From: Dastarcus helophoroides
Lineage: Eukaryota > Arthropoda > Insecta > Coleoptera > Bothrideridae
NCBI GenBank assembly: GCA_028583605.1
Contig: CM053327.1
Coordinates: forward strand, 2,108,001 to 2,172,000
Reading direction: 5' to 3'
Length of the DNA: 64,000 nt
A program made the translations under genes and the position numbers. A model generated the notes under the pieces. That model ran no database searches. It saw only the letters and a program-made list of their open reading frames with translations, and was not told the origin of the DNA. Positions 21,865 to 33,194 of this stretch are shown here, piece after piece (within the stretch, counting starts at the first letter, position 1; the number at the start of each line of letters is the position of its first letter).

Positions 21865-22030
21865 AAATTTTGGTGGAACGGACTGCTCTTTAGTTGTCTT
21901 CAAAAATTGAAATACATCATCTGTATCTCTCTGAGGATGATAGGTTGGCTATCGAAACGCGTTAGAGTAACCATTCTTGTGATTATTATTCTTTCTTGGT
22001 TTCCAGGGACAAGATTTGAATTTTAATTTT
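21865..22030 (+). repeat. Penelope-like family 1 fragment
   Basis: Starts with about 50 bases that translate to KFWWNGLLFSCLQKLKY, the same RT segment as at 2830-2880, then passes directly to the hammerhead-like motif and its downstream tail (TTTCTTGGTTTCCAGGGACA). The bulk of the RT and any endonuclease are missing, so it is a deleted or truncated copy. Confidence 0.6.
21927..21967 (+). ncRNA. hammerhead-ribozyme-like motif, family 1, best copy
   Basis: CTCT (stem I) - CTGAGGA (core) - T - GATAG/CTATC (5-bp stem II, loop GTTGG) - GAA (core) - AC GC GT (2-bp stem III) - T - AGAG (stem I partner). All invariant core residues of CUGANGA...GAA are present, and H17 is U. Stem III is minimal, as is known for Penelope-like hammerheads; the single extra U before stem II is a deviation. 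Cleavage, if any, would fall after 21963. Confidence 0.5.
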
Positions 22031-22364
22031 TTTAAATTTCAATTTTTTAAAAATTCTACCTCTTTTCACAATTTTGACCTTCTCAAAATTTTCGACTTTT
22101 CTTTAATATATCAACATTTTAAAATTTTACCTGGTCGGGGCAAAATGTTTTTGAAAACTTAATTCTTAGCTTATAAAAAAAAATACCTAATTTGGAATAA
22201 TTATTAAGTGTTTTGTGCAAACTTACTGATATAATATAATGCCAGTGTGGTAAAAATAAATGTCAATATTGACAATTGACAGAAAGAGGTATATTTAAAA
22301 TAAAACATGTGACTGATTATGGATTCCGTACTTTAAAAAGACAAACATGTAGTGCCTTTTCAAT

Positions 22365-22440
22365 AAAACCTGACATAAGCCAACTTTTTCATTTGAAATG
22401 ATAGACAAGCATTTCCAATTGCAAAGTTGTAAGAAATAAA
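22365..22440 (+). repeat. end fragment of the foldback MITE family seen at 59.2 kb
   Basis: GCCAACTTTTTCATTTGAAA followed by TGATAGACAAGC and CAATTGCAAAGTTGTAAGAA matches the left end of the element at 59160-59900 nearly base for base over about 65 bases. Only one end is present. Confidence 0.7.
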
Positions 22441-23368
22441 TTAATAATGTTTTTTTACATTATTTAATACCTCTTGTTACCCAACCAGGAATAGAATTGC
22501 AAAAACTGGCCAAATATGCGTTTAAGTATTTCTTTCATAGATTAGCTTCACAAAATTTGAGTTCATAAAACGCATTAACTCTGTTCCATACTAATTGCAA
22601 AACTCAAATATATCCCTATTTCACCATTAGAGGTTGAAATGTTAAAATTGGGCAAACCTCTATTTAATTATTCTTTTAATGGATTGTTCATACAAAATTT
22701 TATGTTATAAATGCTGAATTGCTTTTGTTCCATGCTCATTTCGAAACACAATTTCGTCCCCCTTTTACCCCCTATTAATTACTTCTTATTGCTCACCATT
22801 GATATTAAAGGAACCTACTCTCCAAATTTTGTGTTTCTAAATGCAATAGTTTTGGCTGTTTAGGTTTTTCAGTCGCGACGGCTGTGGTGTGCAAGAAAAA
22901 ATAGTTTATTTTACAGTTATGAATTAAAGATGTTTTAAGTTAGTACAAAGCTAAAATCTAAAAGGATTGCACTTTTATGTCAAACATGGAAAGTTCTCCA
23001 TCGAAATGTCATCAAACTGATAAATTATTCCACGATTTCCTCCAACACGAATTTCCCATTGTGTGGGAAATCGATCAATGTGCAAGAAATTTAGGTCTTA
23101 AGGATATATTATTACATTAGATGTAAGAAAATATGTTTATCTACAACCGTCTTAGTAAATAGGCATTCCTGCATTATTTTTGATGTGGAAAGTCGTACAT
23201 TTCCGCAGACCGTGCAGTAAAGTAAAATGTAGTCATAGAACTACATGTTGTAAGCTACAGCTATGTATTTGTATAGGTGGAGATAAGAAATAATGACAGA
23301 TTACATCATTATTAGTGTCAGTGACAGACAGTTAGTTAGATAATGGCTGTATCAAATATAAATTTATT

Positions 23369-23394
23369 ATTACATAATATAATCATTATGTAAT
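23369..23394. repeat. perfect inverted repeat, 10-bp arms
   Basis: ATTACATAAT and ATTATGTAAT flank a 6-base loop. A third related phrase (ATTACATAATG) lies at 23460-23470. Could be a remnant of a small AT-rich MITE. Confidence 0.6.
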
Positions 23395-23519
23395 AGTATA
23401 TGTAATATACTATACTACTAATATGCTCTATCATTACGAATATCATTATAAATAGTATATTACATAATGTGGGTGGTGAGTGGGTCTTTAGCGGACGCGA
23501 TTGAAGCCGATTTTTTTTC

Positions 23520-24050
23520 ATAATTCTACACTTTTTTAAAAGTCTCCTCTCTTCTCAAATTTTCCAGTTTTTAACTTTACATTTCGTAATTTTGTCTAAA
23601 AGTTCCTCTTTAAAATCGAAATTTCTATTTTTTTGTAACTTGTTTATCAAAATATTCATAAAAAGGATTAAATTAAGAAATTGCACCTTGGACACTGTTT
23701 GGTGGTTGAAGCTTAAACAAAAATTTTATTATGGTCTTTTACAACTAAATATTTAAAATATATTGGGCCCCCGCTTCTCTCTGATGCAGTGACGTGAAAT
23801 CTAAATTATTTTTATCTCAAAATCTCAACTTTTGTTAACGCGAATTTGAGTCGAAATATCGGCTATTTTACCGTTCCTTACATTCATCTTTTTTTGAAAT
23901 GTCTACTTTATTATCAAAATCGGTCTTTTTCTTAAAATTAGAGTTTTTTAGGAAATATCCACTTTTTTTTAATTTGAATTTTTTTCTAAAAAATCGAATT
24001 TTGGTCAAAATTTTGACGTTTTTAAGGTTCTGTACTTTAGAAGGAATAAA
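23520..24050. repeat. degenerate low-complexity block, T-rich, with core copy S4
   Basis: T-rich phrases such as CTCAAATTTTCCAG and GAGTTTTTTAGGAA surround a GC-richer segment (23762-23800) containing GGGCCCCCGCTTCTCTC and GTGACG, which resembles the core at 16285-16380. Confidence 0.6.
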
Positions 24051-24054
24051 CGGA

Positions 24055-24725
24055 ATTCTTATAATCTCACTGTCGTGTTAGATAGACTGTCTGTTTGTAA
24101 CAAAGAGGTTTTCCTTGAAAACTATGTAACGTAGAAATTTGGAATTCTGCACAGCACTAGTTCTCGATGACCCACGCAGATACCGCCAGTCAACCACTAG
24201 AAAAAGATAATATATTATAATAAAATGGAAGATTAATTTGGTCTCTGAAAAATCAAGTTTAAGTTAATATGTTGTGTAGGGGAAAATTTGAAAGAGCTGT
24301 CTTAGGGATCATAACATATTATTTTAATAATTTTCAGTCCAATCTTCTTAAGGATAGAGCTCAGAAGGTGTCAGAAATGATCGTATTTCCTGTTTTCCTA
24401 GAGTTTAAATGATCAAATTTAGATTTTAATAGAGTTAGTAAATATAGGGCCATACATTGTCAGAAAATTGTAGGTTTTTTGATATCATAATAGTTGTCGA
24501 GAGGAAAATATTTTATGCGAAAAAAGGTGCTTCCGTTTCAAGGCTTTTTGATCCAGTAATAATATTTTTTTTTAAATAAGAAATTTGATTTGGCTGTAGA
24601 TAGAACGCAGATAAAATTTGTTTATTTCGTTGGGGTGAATATTTTTGAAGTTGGTTCTAGTTCACGCAATACAGTAATTGTTGTTAAAATCGAACATTTT
24701 ACTGTGATCCGAGGCGATCTCATAA
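24055..24725. other. no recognisable gene
   Basis: AT-rich sequence with no long open frame or repeat that I can identify. Confidence 0.4.
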
Positions 24726-24959
24726 ATTGTGTTAGTCATCGATTTGTTGGGAATTGCGAATGAATGCTTTTTATCTGAAACATTATCAACATAACATAAT
24801 CACAGTTATCAGTTCCATAAATATTTGGAGTGACTGAAGGAAAAAGTATATATACCTGAAAATAGCCAATTGTTTTATTTTCCAATTGTAACGCAAAAAA
24901 ATTTTGATCAAATTTTAAATTCATAAATATGTAATAAGCATGTAAAGAATGTTGATTTT

Positions 24960-25035
24960 CCCACATTCGCGAATACGAATGTGAATGCGAGTGCGATTGT
25001 TCATTGTCAACATTCGCGAATGCGGATGCGAATGC
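24960..25035. repeat. GCGAATGC-motif cluster, left
   Basis: Dense imperfect repeats of GCGAATGC/GCGAATAC with CATTCGCGAAT palindromes at each end. A similar cluster at 26425-26515 lies beyond the A-rich block 25085-26170. Such repeats resemble subterminal repeats of some hAT elements. Confidence 0.6.
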
Positions 25036-25084
25036 AAATATTGACTTTTTCACTGGAACCTACTTAGAAAATGTTGTAATCAAA

Positions 25085-26170
25085 GTTCCAATATCAATAA
25101 TAAACCTCGTTTGGAGAAGAAAAACCAGTTTTTAAAAATATTTTTCTGAAAATTTTTATTTTGGTTTAAATTTTGACACTCTCCAAATTTACAAGAAATA
25201 TTTTCCTCTAAATTTTCTTTCAGAATTTTAGAAAAATAAATAATTTTTAAGAAAAAGTAAAATTTTAAATAAAAAAGCTCAATTTTTAAGTTTGAGAATA
25301 AGACAAATTTTCAAAAACGGGTTGAAATTTCCAGAGAATCAAAAAAAGGCCGAAATCCCTATAAGATATTCAAAGTTTCCAATACATTCCAATTTTGAGG
25401 GGAAAAAGTAGCATTTTGATTAAAAAGTCGTAATTTAAAAAAGATGAATTGTAATAAAAAAAAACAGTTTTGGGATAAAGTTGGAATTTTCAGGAAATCA
25501 AATTCAATTTTTAAAAATTTGAAAAGTATTGATTAGGGAAAAAGACGATTTTTAAGGTCAAAATCGAACTTATTTTGAAAAAAATTAAAATTTAAGGGAA
25601 AAGATCGACGTTCGAGAAAAAAGTCGAAATTTAGTGAAAATTCAAAATTTCGCAGAAAGAGTCAAATTTTGTAGCAACTTCAGAAAAAAGGGTGCATTAT
25701 AAAGAAAAATTTGAGGAAAAATACTAAAATTTTTAGAAAAGCCCTTTTCTCCTGCCCCACTGTGACATCAGAAAATACAAAAATTTAAAAATTTCAATAA
25801 TTATTTTGCAAAATTTTGAGATAAATATAATTCGAACCATTTTTACTTTTTTATTAAAAGACTCTCCAAATTTCAAGAAGAATGCAAAGTTTGATGAAAG
25901 ACGAATTTTAAGAAAAATAGAAATGTTCGGAAAAAGTAAAACTTAAATTTATAAAAAACGACAAAATTTGAGATAAAATTTGAAATCTTGAGGAAGACAG
26001 ATTTTAAAAAAAGAAGTCGAATATTGAAATAAATTTGAAATTGCAATTGAAAAAGAAAAATTTTTAGAAAAAAGGACGAATTTTGATAAAACAAGTCTGA
26101 ATTTCCTAACCATGTCGAAATTTCAAGGAGAGGGTTAATTTTTGTAAAAAAAATGGAAATTGGACAAGGT
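25085..26170. repeat. degenerate low-complexity block, A-rich, with core copy S2
   Basis: A-rich phrases such as AAAGTCGAAATTTAGTG and AAATTTTCAAAAACGG. The short segment 25745-25780 (CTCCTGCCCCACTGTGAC, then ATCAGAAAATAC) matches the core at 16320-16345. Open frames on either strand are compositional. Confidence 0.75.
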
Positions 26171-26179
26171 TACCGCAGT

Positions 26180-26290
26180 TGGGAGTATACATTTTTGGTT
26201 GGCTGTATGAGCCAGGGGAGAGCAAGCGTTCCACCCTGCCTTATTGTTAGTATTGCTAGTAGGAAAAGAAAACAAGGGGATTTAGAAATA
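26180..26290. repeat. GC-richer core sequence, copy S3
   Basis: AGGGGAGAGCAAGCGTTCCA and CCCTGCCTTATTGTTA align with GAGGGAAGGACAAGC and CCCCTGCTTCTTTGTGA of copy S1, at the right edge of an A-rich block. Confidence 0.45.
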
Positions 26291-26424
26291 TTTTTTGTTA
26301 GATGAGACTGGATAAATTACTGCATTAGTTATTTTCTTAAAAAATCTTTATCAATCAAGTTTAAGAAACCTGCCTTAGATTAGCACTTTCATTACCATTT
26401 CATAAATAATCTCCCGTGTTGTTG

Positions 26425-26524
26425 GCAAAAATATTCGCAATATATTCGCATAATTTCTTGCAAATGCGAATGCGAATATTAAAAAGCACGCGAATGCGAA
26501 TGTAATTATTCGTTACATCACTAA
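26425..26524. mobile_element. GCGAATGC cluster ending in a hAT-like terminus
   Basis: Repeated GCGAATGCGAAT phrases end with ATTCGTTACATCACTA. Reversed, this starts TAGTGATGTAACGAAT, a form typical of hAT termini followed by CATTCGC repeats. A matching left end could be near 24733 (TTAGTCATCG then GAATTGCGAATG), but that similarity is weak, so the left border is unproven. Confidence 0.45.
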
Positions 26525-26539
26525 TAAGCAAAATTTTAT

Positions 26540-26965
26540 TTGGTCTACTGACCGTTCCCTGTAGTAACTGGTACGAAATCCTAATGGTGCGAGCCCAACT
26601 CGCTCTTGGCTAAATTTTTTTCCAATGCACGGACCAATAGATTTGACCATTTATTAGACTCGAAGTTTGTAAACCAAATGCCGGTTTCGATCTTGTTAGA
26701 TCTCGTCAGTTTGGTACATCCAACTCGAATGCAAGCAAATGTTTCGACAAGTAAGTACTAAAGAATTCACGGACGTCAAGCGTGTGACTTAGTACTACGG
26801 TCACCTATTGGTCCATAGAGAAACTATGACCATCGCCAACAATGTCGTATGCAAGTTGAATGCAACCTAGACTACAAATTCGTGCAGCCCTCCAGGCGTG
26901 TATAGTGGAATCATAGCTAGCTGAACTACCAACAGTTGAAACACTGCCACCTAGCGAAGCGGAAA
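26540..26965. other. compositionally distinct segment, no recognised gene
   Basis: This part is visibly less AT-rich than its surroundings and lacks the low-complexity units. It contains GGTTTCGATCTTGTTAGATC, a small imperfect palindrome around the GATC sites, and phrases such as CGCCAACAATGTCGTATGC. No open frame above 60 codons. It may be the interior of an unidentified element. Confidence 0.4.
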
Positions 26966-26974
26966 AAAATTTAC

Positions 26975-28480
26975 GTTTCGAGAGAAAAGTAATTATATTG
27001 GGAAAACTATTTTTTGAAGATTTTGGCTTTTTTTTGGAATTTCTCTTTTTTTTCGTAATTAGTTGAATTCAAAAATTTTGTTTTTTTTTCAAAATTAGTG
27101 TTTTTAGGCTTCGTTCCAAATTACGCCTGTTTTCTCAAAATTTCGACTTTGTCTCCAAAATTTGTTCTTTTTGCAAATTAGGCGATATTTGTTCTCAATT
27201 TAATCAACAAGTTTCTCAAATATCAGCTTTAGCTGAATATTTTTTATTTTTCGCTTTTTCTCGAAATTTCAAAAGTCCATACTTTATTATGATATTTTCC
27301 TAGCAATTAATCTTATTTCAAAAGTGTCATTTTTTTTCTTAAATTTAAACTTTTCCTAGGAAATTTTGACTTTAGCTTTTGACAAATTCGATAATAGTCT
27401 TTTCTTTAAAAATAATTTTACCAATCATTTTCAAATTCATTTTTATTTTTTTATTCTGATCATTTTTAATTTGTTATTCTTGAAAGTTCAAAGGACTTAT
27501 TCATTTTCATTTTGTATGAATATTTTGGTACTTCATCCTAAAAATTTGTCTTTTGAATTTTTAGGAATTTTCGACCTTTTTAAGTTCGACTTTTTCAAAA
27601 ATTTCTTGAAGGTTTCAATTTGTTTTTCAGTTTTAAATTATAAGTTTTTCCACAGATTTCACGTTTTCAAAACTTTCAAGCTTTTAGACTTGTTTTATTC
27701 TCTAAAATTTAGTAGATTCCTAAATAAAAACTTTCTTTTTAAAATTTGACTTTCCATGACATTTTTCAATTTTTTATAAAGTCGTCGTTTTTTTACCTTT
27801 TGATAAAAATAAAGAATTTTTCGACATTTTCTGTTTTTGGACATTGGTTTATTTATGGTATATACTTAAAATTAGTTCATAATAAAGTTTATTTCTTGCA
27901 AACATTTAATTTTCTTCTCGAGATATCAAAGTTGTATTTAAATTTAAATGAAAATGTAAAGAATAGTAGAAAAATAATTTTAGAAATTTAAACCTATTTT
28001 ATCCAAATTAGCCCTTCCTTAAAAATTTGTTCTATATCGTAATAAAAATATTTGTTAGGAAATTTTAACAGTTTTCACAATATTTTAAAGTGTGTGAGAA
28101 TTTACAAATAACAAACTAAAAAATCTCAGGAAAAATATTTTCAGAAATTTTGACTCTTCCCCAAATTTGTTATTTTCTAAAAAATTCTTTTTTTTAAGAT
28201 CGTTTATTTCCTCAGAATTAGGTAGACATTGTAAATAAATATGAATTGGGAAATTTTGGAAGATATTTTCTAAAATTCTTTGATTTTCTTGAAATCATAT
28301 TGAATTGTTACAAAAGCAGCAGCAATTGCAAAAAAAATATTTTTTGGAAATTTTGACTTTTGTCAAAATTTGTAAATATTTCAAAATTTAAATAAAAATT
28401 AAAAACTCTGAGAAAAATATTTTTGCCCACTTAGACTTTTTCGCAAAATTTGAGTTTTTTTTTGGACCTTTTTGCTCATC
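26975..28480. repeat. degenerate low-complexity block, T-rich
   Basis: T-rich repetitions such as CTCAAAATTTCGACTTTG, then CCAAAATTTGTTC. The open frame 27366-27749 is Phe/Leu/Asn-rich and is explained by composition. Confidence 0.85.
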
Positions 28481-30735
28481 TAGTGTGTCTATAAAATACT
28501 ACACATCAGTCAGGATAGTTCCCACAAATTAGATCTTTTTTTTTCCATCAATTTTTCGGTATGAATGTTGCCGCCTAAAGTAAATTCTGCTTACAACCTT
28601 TCATCAAAGCGAGTGTCGTGCTTGGAAATAAATATGCAGTGGCTGCCATTCTTCTAAAGAATATATTTAAAGAAGGAGTTCGATTTTTTTTAAACCTCCA
28701 GTTTCTATTTTTCCATTATTTCGATCTCAACTCGAAGAAACATAAAATTTACTAGAAAAAATCTCGAATTTTCGGCTTCATGATCTCGATAACTGAGAAA
28801 TAGTAAAAAATGAAAGTATGAATATTCAGTTACAAATAAAGCCCTTGCATTAAGAAAATAAGTGGAGGATTTTGGAAGCAGGCGATTAGAGTCGAATTCA
28901 TAAAATAATAAAAATTATTACACAAAAAATGTCGGAGCTCGTAAAACAGCTCACCATAATAGAAATAGTAAAAAGTTTAAATTATTCAAAACAATTTTTT
29001 ATAAGTATCTTAATTTCAAGTTTGTAACCTACTGTTACGCGTTGCCGGTTCGACAATTCAGTACACAGTGAATTTATAGCACTGTTATTTAAAATAACAA
29101 CTGCGGAACCTCATGGACGTCCACAGACGACAGACGTCGAATCATATCTTTAGGGTGCGATTGCTAGATTATGTATCTATAGCCATAATTACTTGTAAAC
29201 ATTCAATACACGTCGCTAACATATCAATAATTCCTCTGGATGCGTATACTTCTAATAGCTTCGAGTCTGATAAATACCTTTTTATGCCACTCTTTGTTTC
29301 AATACTGCGATTTCGTATAACTTTTCTAGTTTAAAAAATTTTAGGAAAACGTCTGAATTTATGCCAAAGCTTGCTGCCATGAAATGTAAGCACGAAAGTT
29401 TCTAAACCAACCATTTTATAAAGTGATAATCAATTGAGTTCTATTTCTGGCCCCCAAATACGAGACTTATAAATAAGTCCTAACAGACAAGGTGCGGTTA
29501 CGTGAGGAAGGCAAAGTATGTTTAGCGACAACCCGTAGAATCAATAAATTAGCACAAATGATGTGCTGCGTTAAATCACAGAATAATAATATTGGCAAAT
29601 TGTACACAAACTCCACGAAAATCGATGGCTTTCAGTCTCAGCTCATCGCGTGATTTGCTCGAATGAATAACTAATTTTTTTCTTTCATCATAGGTTTTCA
29701 TATCGCCGCAAAGAAATGTAATTCCGAAGTGCATATTCAGTTTTTTTCTTCGTCCTTAATTATATGTAGCGCTCGATTTTATCAGCTGCATAAATGACTG
29801 CCCTCTGGGTTAGGTTGAACGTGTTCCTGAATCCATTAGATAAATCGTTTGAAAAATCCCCCGGTGTTTCATAAATTTTTTCCGCAAAATGGATTCTCAC
29901 GTTTTAATTCTTTGATCGAATAAATAGGCTTGAGACAGAAAAATTGCCCACTTTTGTTTTTACTAACCAAGCTTGCATTTTACGTAAATATATAATTGAC
30001 ACATTTTAAAACATTGGTTTTAGTTCTAAGAGTATATTACGTCGATTATTAAAATAGGGCTAAAGATAACTGTATTCCATGTAAATTTGATGGTAGGTAA
30101 ATATATGATGAAAGGAAAAATATTTATCCTTATGTCTGAAGTTCACCTTTCTATACAATTCGTATGGCTCTAAAATATTTGTTTAATGAAAATTTAGTGA
30201 AATATGTAGATTCATGATACACGCAATGTCAATAAATAGATATTGTATGCCTATCATCAAGCACAAAGAGTTTCAAAGATATTTGCCATTTTGAGTGTTT
30301 GGCAAAAAACTAAATATTTAAATAAAACTAATTTAATTATGCATTAAAAACCCTAACTTTGTGTCAGTATAATGTGACTCTACTTTTTTAAATGCTCTGA
30401 TTTTTGGCAGTTTTATGATAATATTCTCGAAGTCGTACACAATAACAAAATTGTACTGGAAGGATCCATATATTGTGAACAAGCAATAGTGAGTTTTGAA
30501 AATAGTAATTAAAGTAGCTACCTAACTGTCAAATAATTGCTTTATTTCTATGTTAAAAATTAATCAGAATATTCTAATGATGATGAAAAGATCGAAAGCC
30601 ATAAAATTTTAATAAAAGCTTTGGAATAAAAAGAAATGGGACTTAAAATTTGTTGTGAAAAATTTCTCAAGGAAAATTAGTTTATAAGATATCAGTCACA
30701 TTTTTTGGAAGAATCAAACAGGGTGATGAAAATTA
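28481..30735. other. no recognisable gene
   Basis: Unique-looking sequence. The only hint is at 29032: TGTTACGCGTTGCCGGTTCGA, close to the first bases of the LTR at 33195 (TGTTACGCG then CGGTTCGA). This could be the start of a related, decayed LTR, but the similarity fades after about 25 bases. Confidence 0.4.
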
Positions 30736-30799
30736 TCGAATAAAAAAAGGAAGTAGATCACCAAATTCTATAAAAATAAAAGGAAATATCGAAATTGTA

Positions 30800-31060
30800 T
30801 GTCAAAGTGTGCCAATATCAGTTAATTTGTCAGGCTCTGGCAAAAATCCACGAATTATTGAAAGAGACTTTGGTGTTATTAAACGTATAGTATTATTAAA
30901 AGTAATCTGAATTTAAAAGCAGTCAAAAAGGTCCTCGAAATTTTTATTAAATATTATTTTCCACGACTTGACTAAAATGGTCATAACATTGATTAAAATC
31001 AGAATATTTCAAAAAAAAAAACGTACTGAGAAAAGCTTGGCCTTTTTAATACATAATTAA
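30800..31060 (+). pseudogene. possible Tc1-like transposase HTH fragment
   Basis: A plus-strand stretch reads SGSGKNPRIIERDFGVIKRI and, after a frame change, NLNLKAVKKVLEIF. The spacing of G-x-G-K-x-P-R....RD...IKRIV resembles the second helix-turn-helix of Tc1-type transposases ('GRPRKTxxRDDRxIxRxVxxNP'). Stops and shifts are frequent and no DDE box follows, so this is only a weak call. Confidence 0.3.
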
Positions 31061-31319
31061 ATTGCGTTTATACAAATTCTTAGCTTTTTTTTACGAATCA
31101 CTCAACATGATAAATATTTTTGAGGCTTCTGTACAAAGATTGACTCTAACTCTGATATTTTTCACTTGATAGGTCAAAAACTAAAGCATTATTGTATTGT
31201 TAGTAAGAATTTTATAAAAAACCATTCACTGATAACAGATAAAATCAACTAAATAAAATGTGGACATTTTTTAGCCCAAAGTGTATACTAAATTTCGTAA
31301 TCGTCAAAAAACTACTGGA

Positions 31320-32290
31320 TAACCGAATTTTTTAAACGTTTTATATTTAAAAAAATGTAATCGCTTTCTAACTTCTCGCTTCTTTCAAATTGTTAATGAA
31401 AATTTGTACTTTATTTGAAAATATTGATTGTTTTAATTTGATCCTACTATAAAATGTATATTTTTTGAGACGTTGAGTCTTCCAAAATTTTTATTTTTAT
31501 TCAAAATTTAATTTTTTTTCAAAATTTTGCTTTCCTAAAATTTGAATTCAAAATGGAGACCTTTGATTTTCCAAAGTCTTAATTTTATTTCAAAATTTAA
31601 ACTTTTTTTAAAATGTTGCTTTCTTCTTAAAATTTGAACTTAAAATTTTTGAATTTTTTCAGACTTCCTCTTTCTTTTCGAACTTTTAATTTTTAAAAAA
31701 TTTGTCGAATGTTTCACTTATTGTTCAAAGATTTCATTTTTAATTTTCACTTGTAAAATTTAGTTTTTTCCGAAATTTCGACTTTGTTTAAAATTTAGCT
31801 TTTTTTAAAAATTTTGATATGAAAATTTTGGCCGTTTTCAACATTTTTGCTTTCGAAAGATTGAAATGTTTTTCAAAACTTTAAAAATTTTCAAATTTTG
31901 TTTAAAATCTGAAAATTTAAAATTACAGATTTAAAACAAAATACCAACATTTTTCAAAATGTCGACAACTGAAAATTTTGAAATTCTTCAACGATTGAAA
32001 TTTTTTTTTAATTTTAACTCTTTCAAATTTTTACAATTTTGGCTTTGTTTTAAAATTTAGACTTCAAAAATTGTGGCTTATTTTAGAAATTGACAATTTC
32101 GAATATTTTTAAAATGTCAGAATTTTTTTATAATTTCAATTTTTTTCAAAACGTCCTTATTGGTCCTTAATTTTAGCATTTCGTCTTTTTTTGAAAAGCT
32201 TGATTTCTAATTTTCGATTTTTCATAGATTCAATTTTTTTTAATTTCGCCATTTTATTAAATTCTCGATTTTTCTTGACAATTTAGATGT
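31320..32290. repeat. degenerate low-complexity block, T-rich
   Basis: Phrases such as TTCAAAATTTAATTTTTTTT, TTCAAAATTTTGC and AAATTTCGACTTTG recur. At its right edge (32290-32340) GCGTTCCTGG and CTCTGCCTTAATTAG partly resemble core copy S3. Confidence 0.8.
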
Positions 32291-32814
32291 GGCGCGTTCC
32301 TGGTCTCAAACTTTTCCTCTGCCTTAATTAGGCGCTACTAATACAAAAAAATTAAGAGTTTTGTTAATGAATATTCTTATTTCTTAATAACTATTATGAT
32401 AATATCAAAAAATTTGCTTTTTTTAATAATTTATGGCCCAATATTTACTAAACTTATAAAAATCTAAATTTTATCTTCACAATACTAGGAGAACAAGGAA
32501 GTTGGTTATTTATGGTACATTTTTGGCTAAATCTTTAAAAAGATTAAACCGAAAATCTTTAAAAAAATATTTTAACATCCTTAAAGGCAGCTCCTTCAAA
32601 GGATACTTTACACGAGGTATTAAATTAAACTTGACTTCCGAAATTGTAATAATATACGGGGTTTTCTATTTAAAAATCAAGATTTTGTTCCAGTTTTAGC
32701 GAAAGTGACAGCAGTAGGAATGTCAATTTTATGTCAAAATTTCACATTTCCTAAATACATCAAGTGTAGCCACTTTCAAAATTTTATCTTCATTAATAAA
32801 GAAATGTAGGAAAT

Positions 32815-33030
32815 GTACCATGTACCTGTTACACCCGACCCGATATACAGCTTCTTGTTGGAGGTCCAGTTGGTTGGTCATTTGTATACATATTGAAGGG
32901 CCAATACACTTCCTTGAGGGAGTCCGTTCTTCTGACTCCTCCAGCGACTTCTCACACCATGGAATTCTACAAAGAATCTTCTGTAGGGAATTCTTTTTAT
33001 TATCTTCGTCAAGAGGCTATCTTTCTAAAT
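32815..33030 (-). pseudogene. LINE reverse transcriptase palm fragment
   Basis: Minus-strand translation gives FVEFHGVRSRWRSQKNGLPQ, then GSVLAL and, after a short gap, a decayed 'FNIYTNDQP' region. 'NGLPQGSVLAPxLFNIYTND' is the conserved RT block before the YADD box in Jockey- and R1-type LINEs. Only this block survives, with frame changes on both sides, so the parent clade cannot be fixed. The fragment ends about 165 bases before the gypsy element. Confidence 0.65.
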
Positions 33031-33194
33031 TAAAACGCCACACACACTATTACTTTCACTTCTTTCATTTTTTTTTTCATAAATCATTAAAATACTAATT
33101 TTATAGCAAACTTATTTTCTTCTTAAAGTTTCTAGCAATGAAATTGCTGAAATAGTCTAATTTGTTTCTTGCCTTTCTCATAGCTACATAATAC

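Larger units (their letters stand above)
20990..22135. repeat. degenerate low-complexity block, T-rich, split by a Penelope-like fragment
   Basis: T-rich phrases such as TTTTTGAAATTGTTGA and AAATTTCGACTTTC run on both sides of the inserted fragment at 21865-22030 with the same polarity. Confidence 0.8.
22136..23515. other. no recognisable gene
   Basis: Unique-looking sequence apart from a MITE end at 22365-22440 and an AT palindrome at 23369-23394. Open frames are 61 codons or less. Confidence 0.5.

Noticed and set aside
27366..27991. Open frames of 127 and 81 codons on + strand
   Set aside because: Phe/Leu/Lys/Asn-rich, inside a T-rich low-complexity block, with no domain pattern; the composition of the block explains them.
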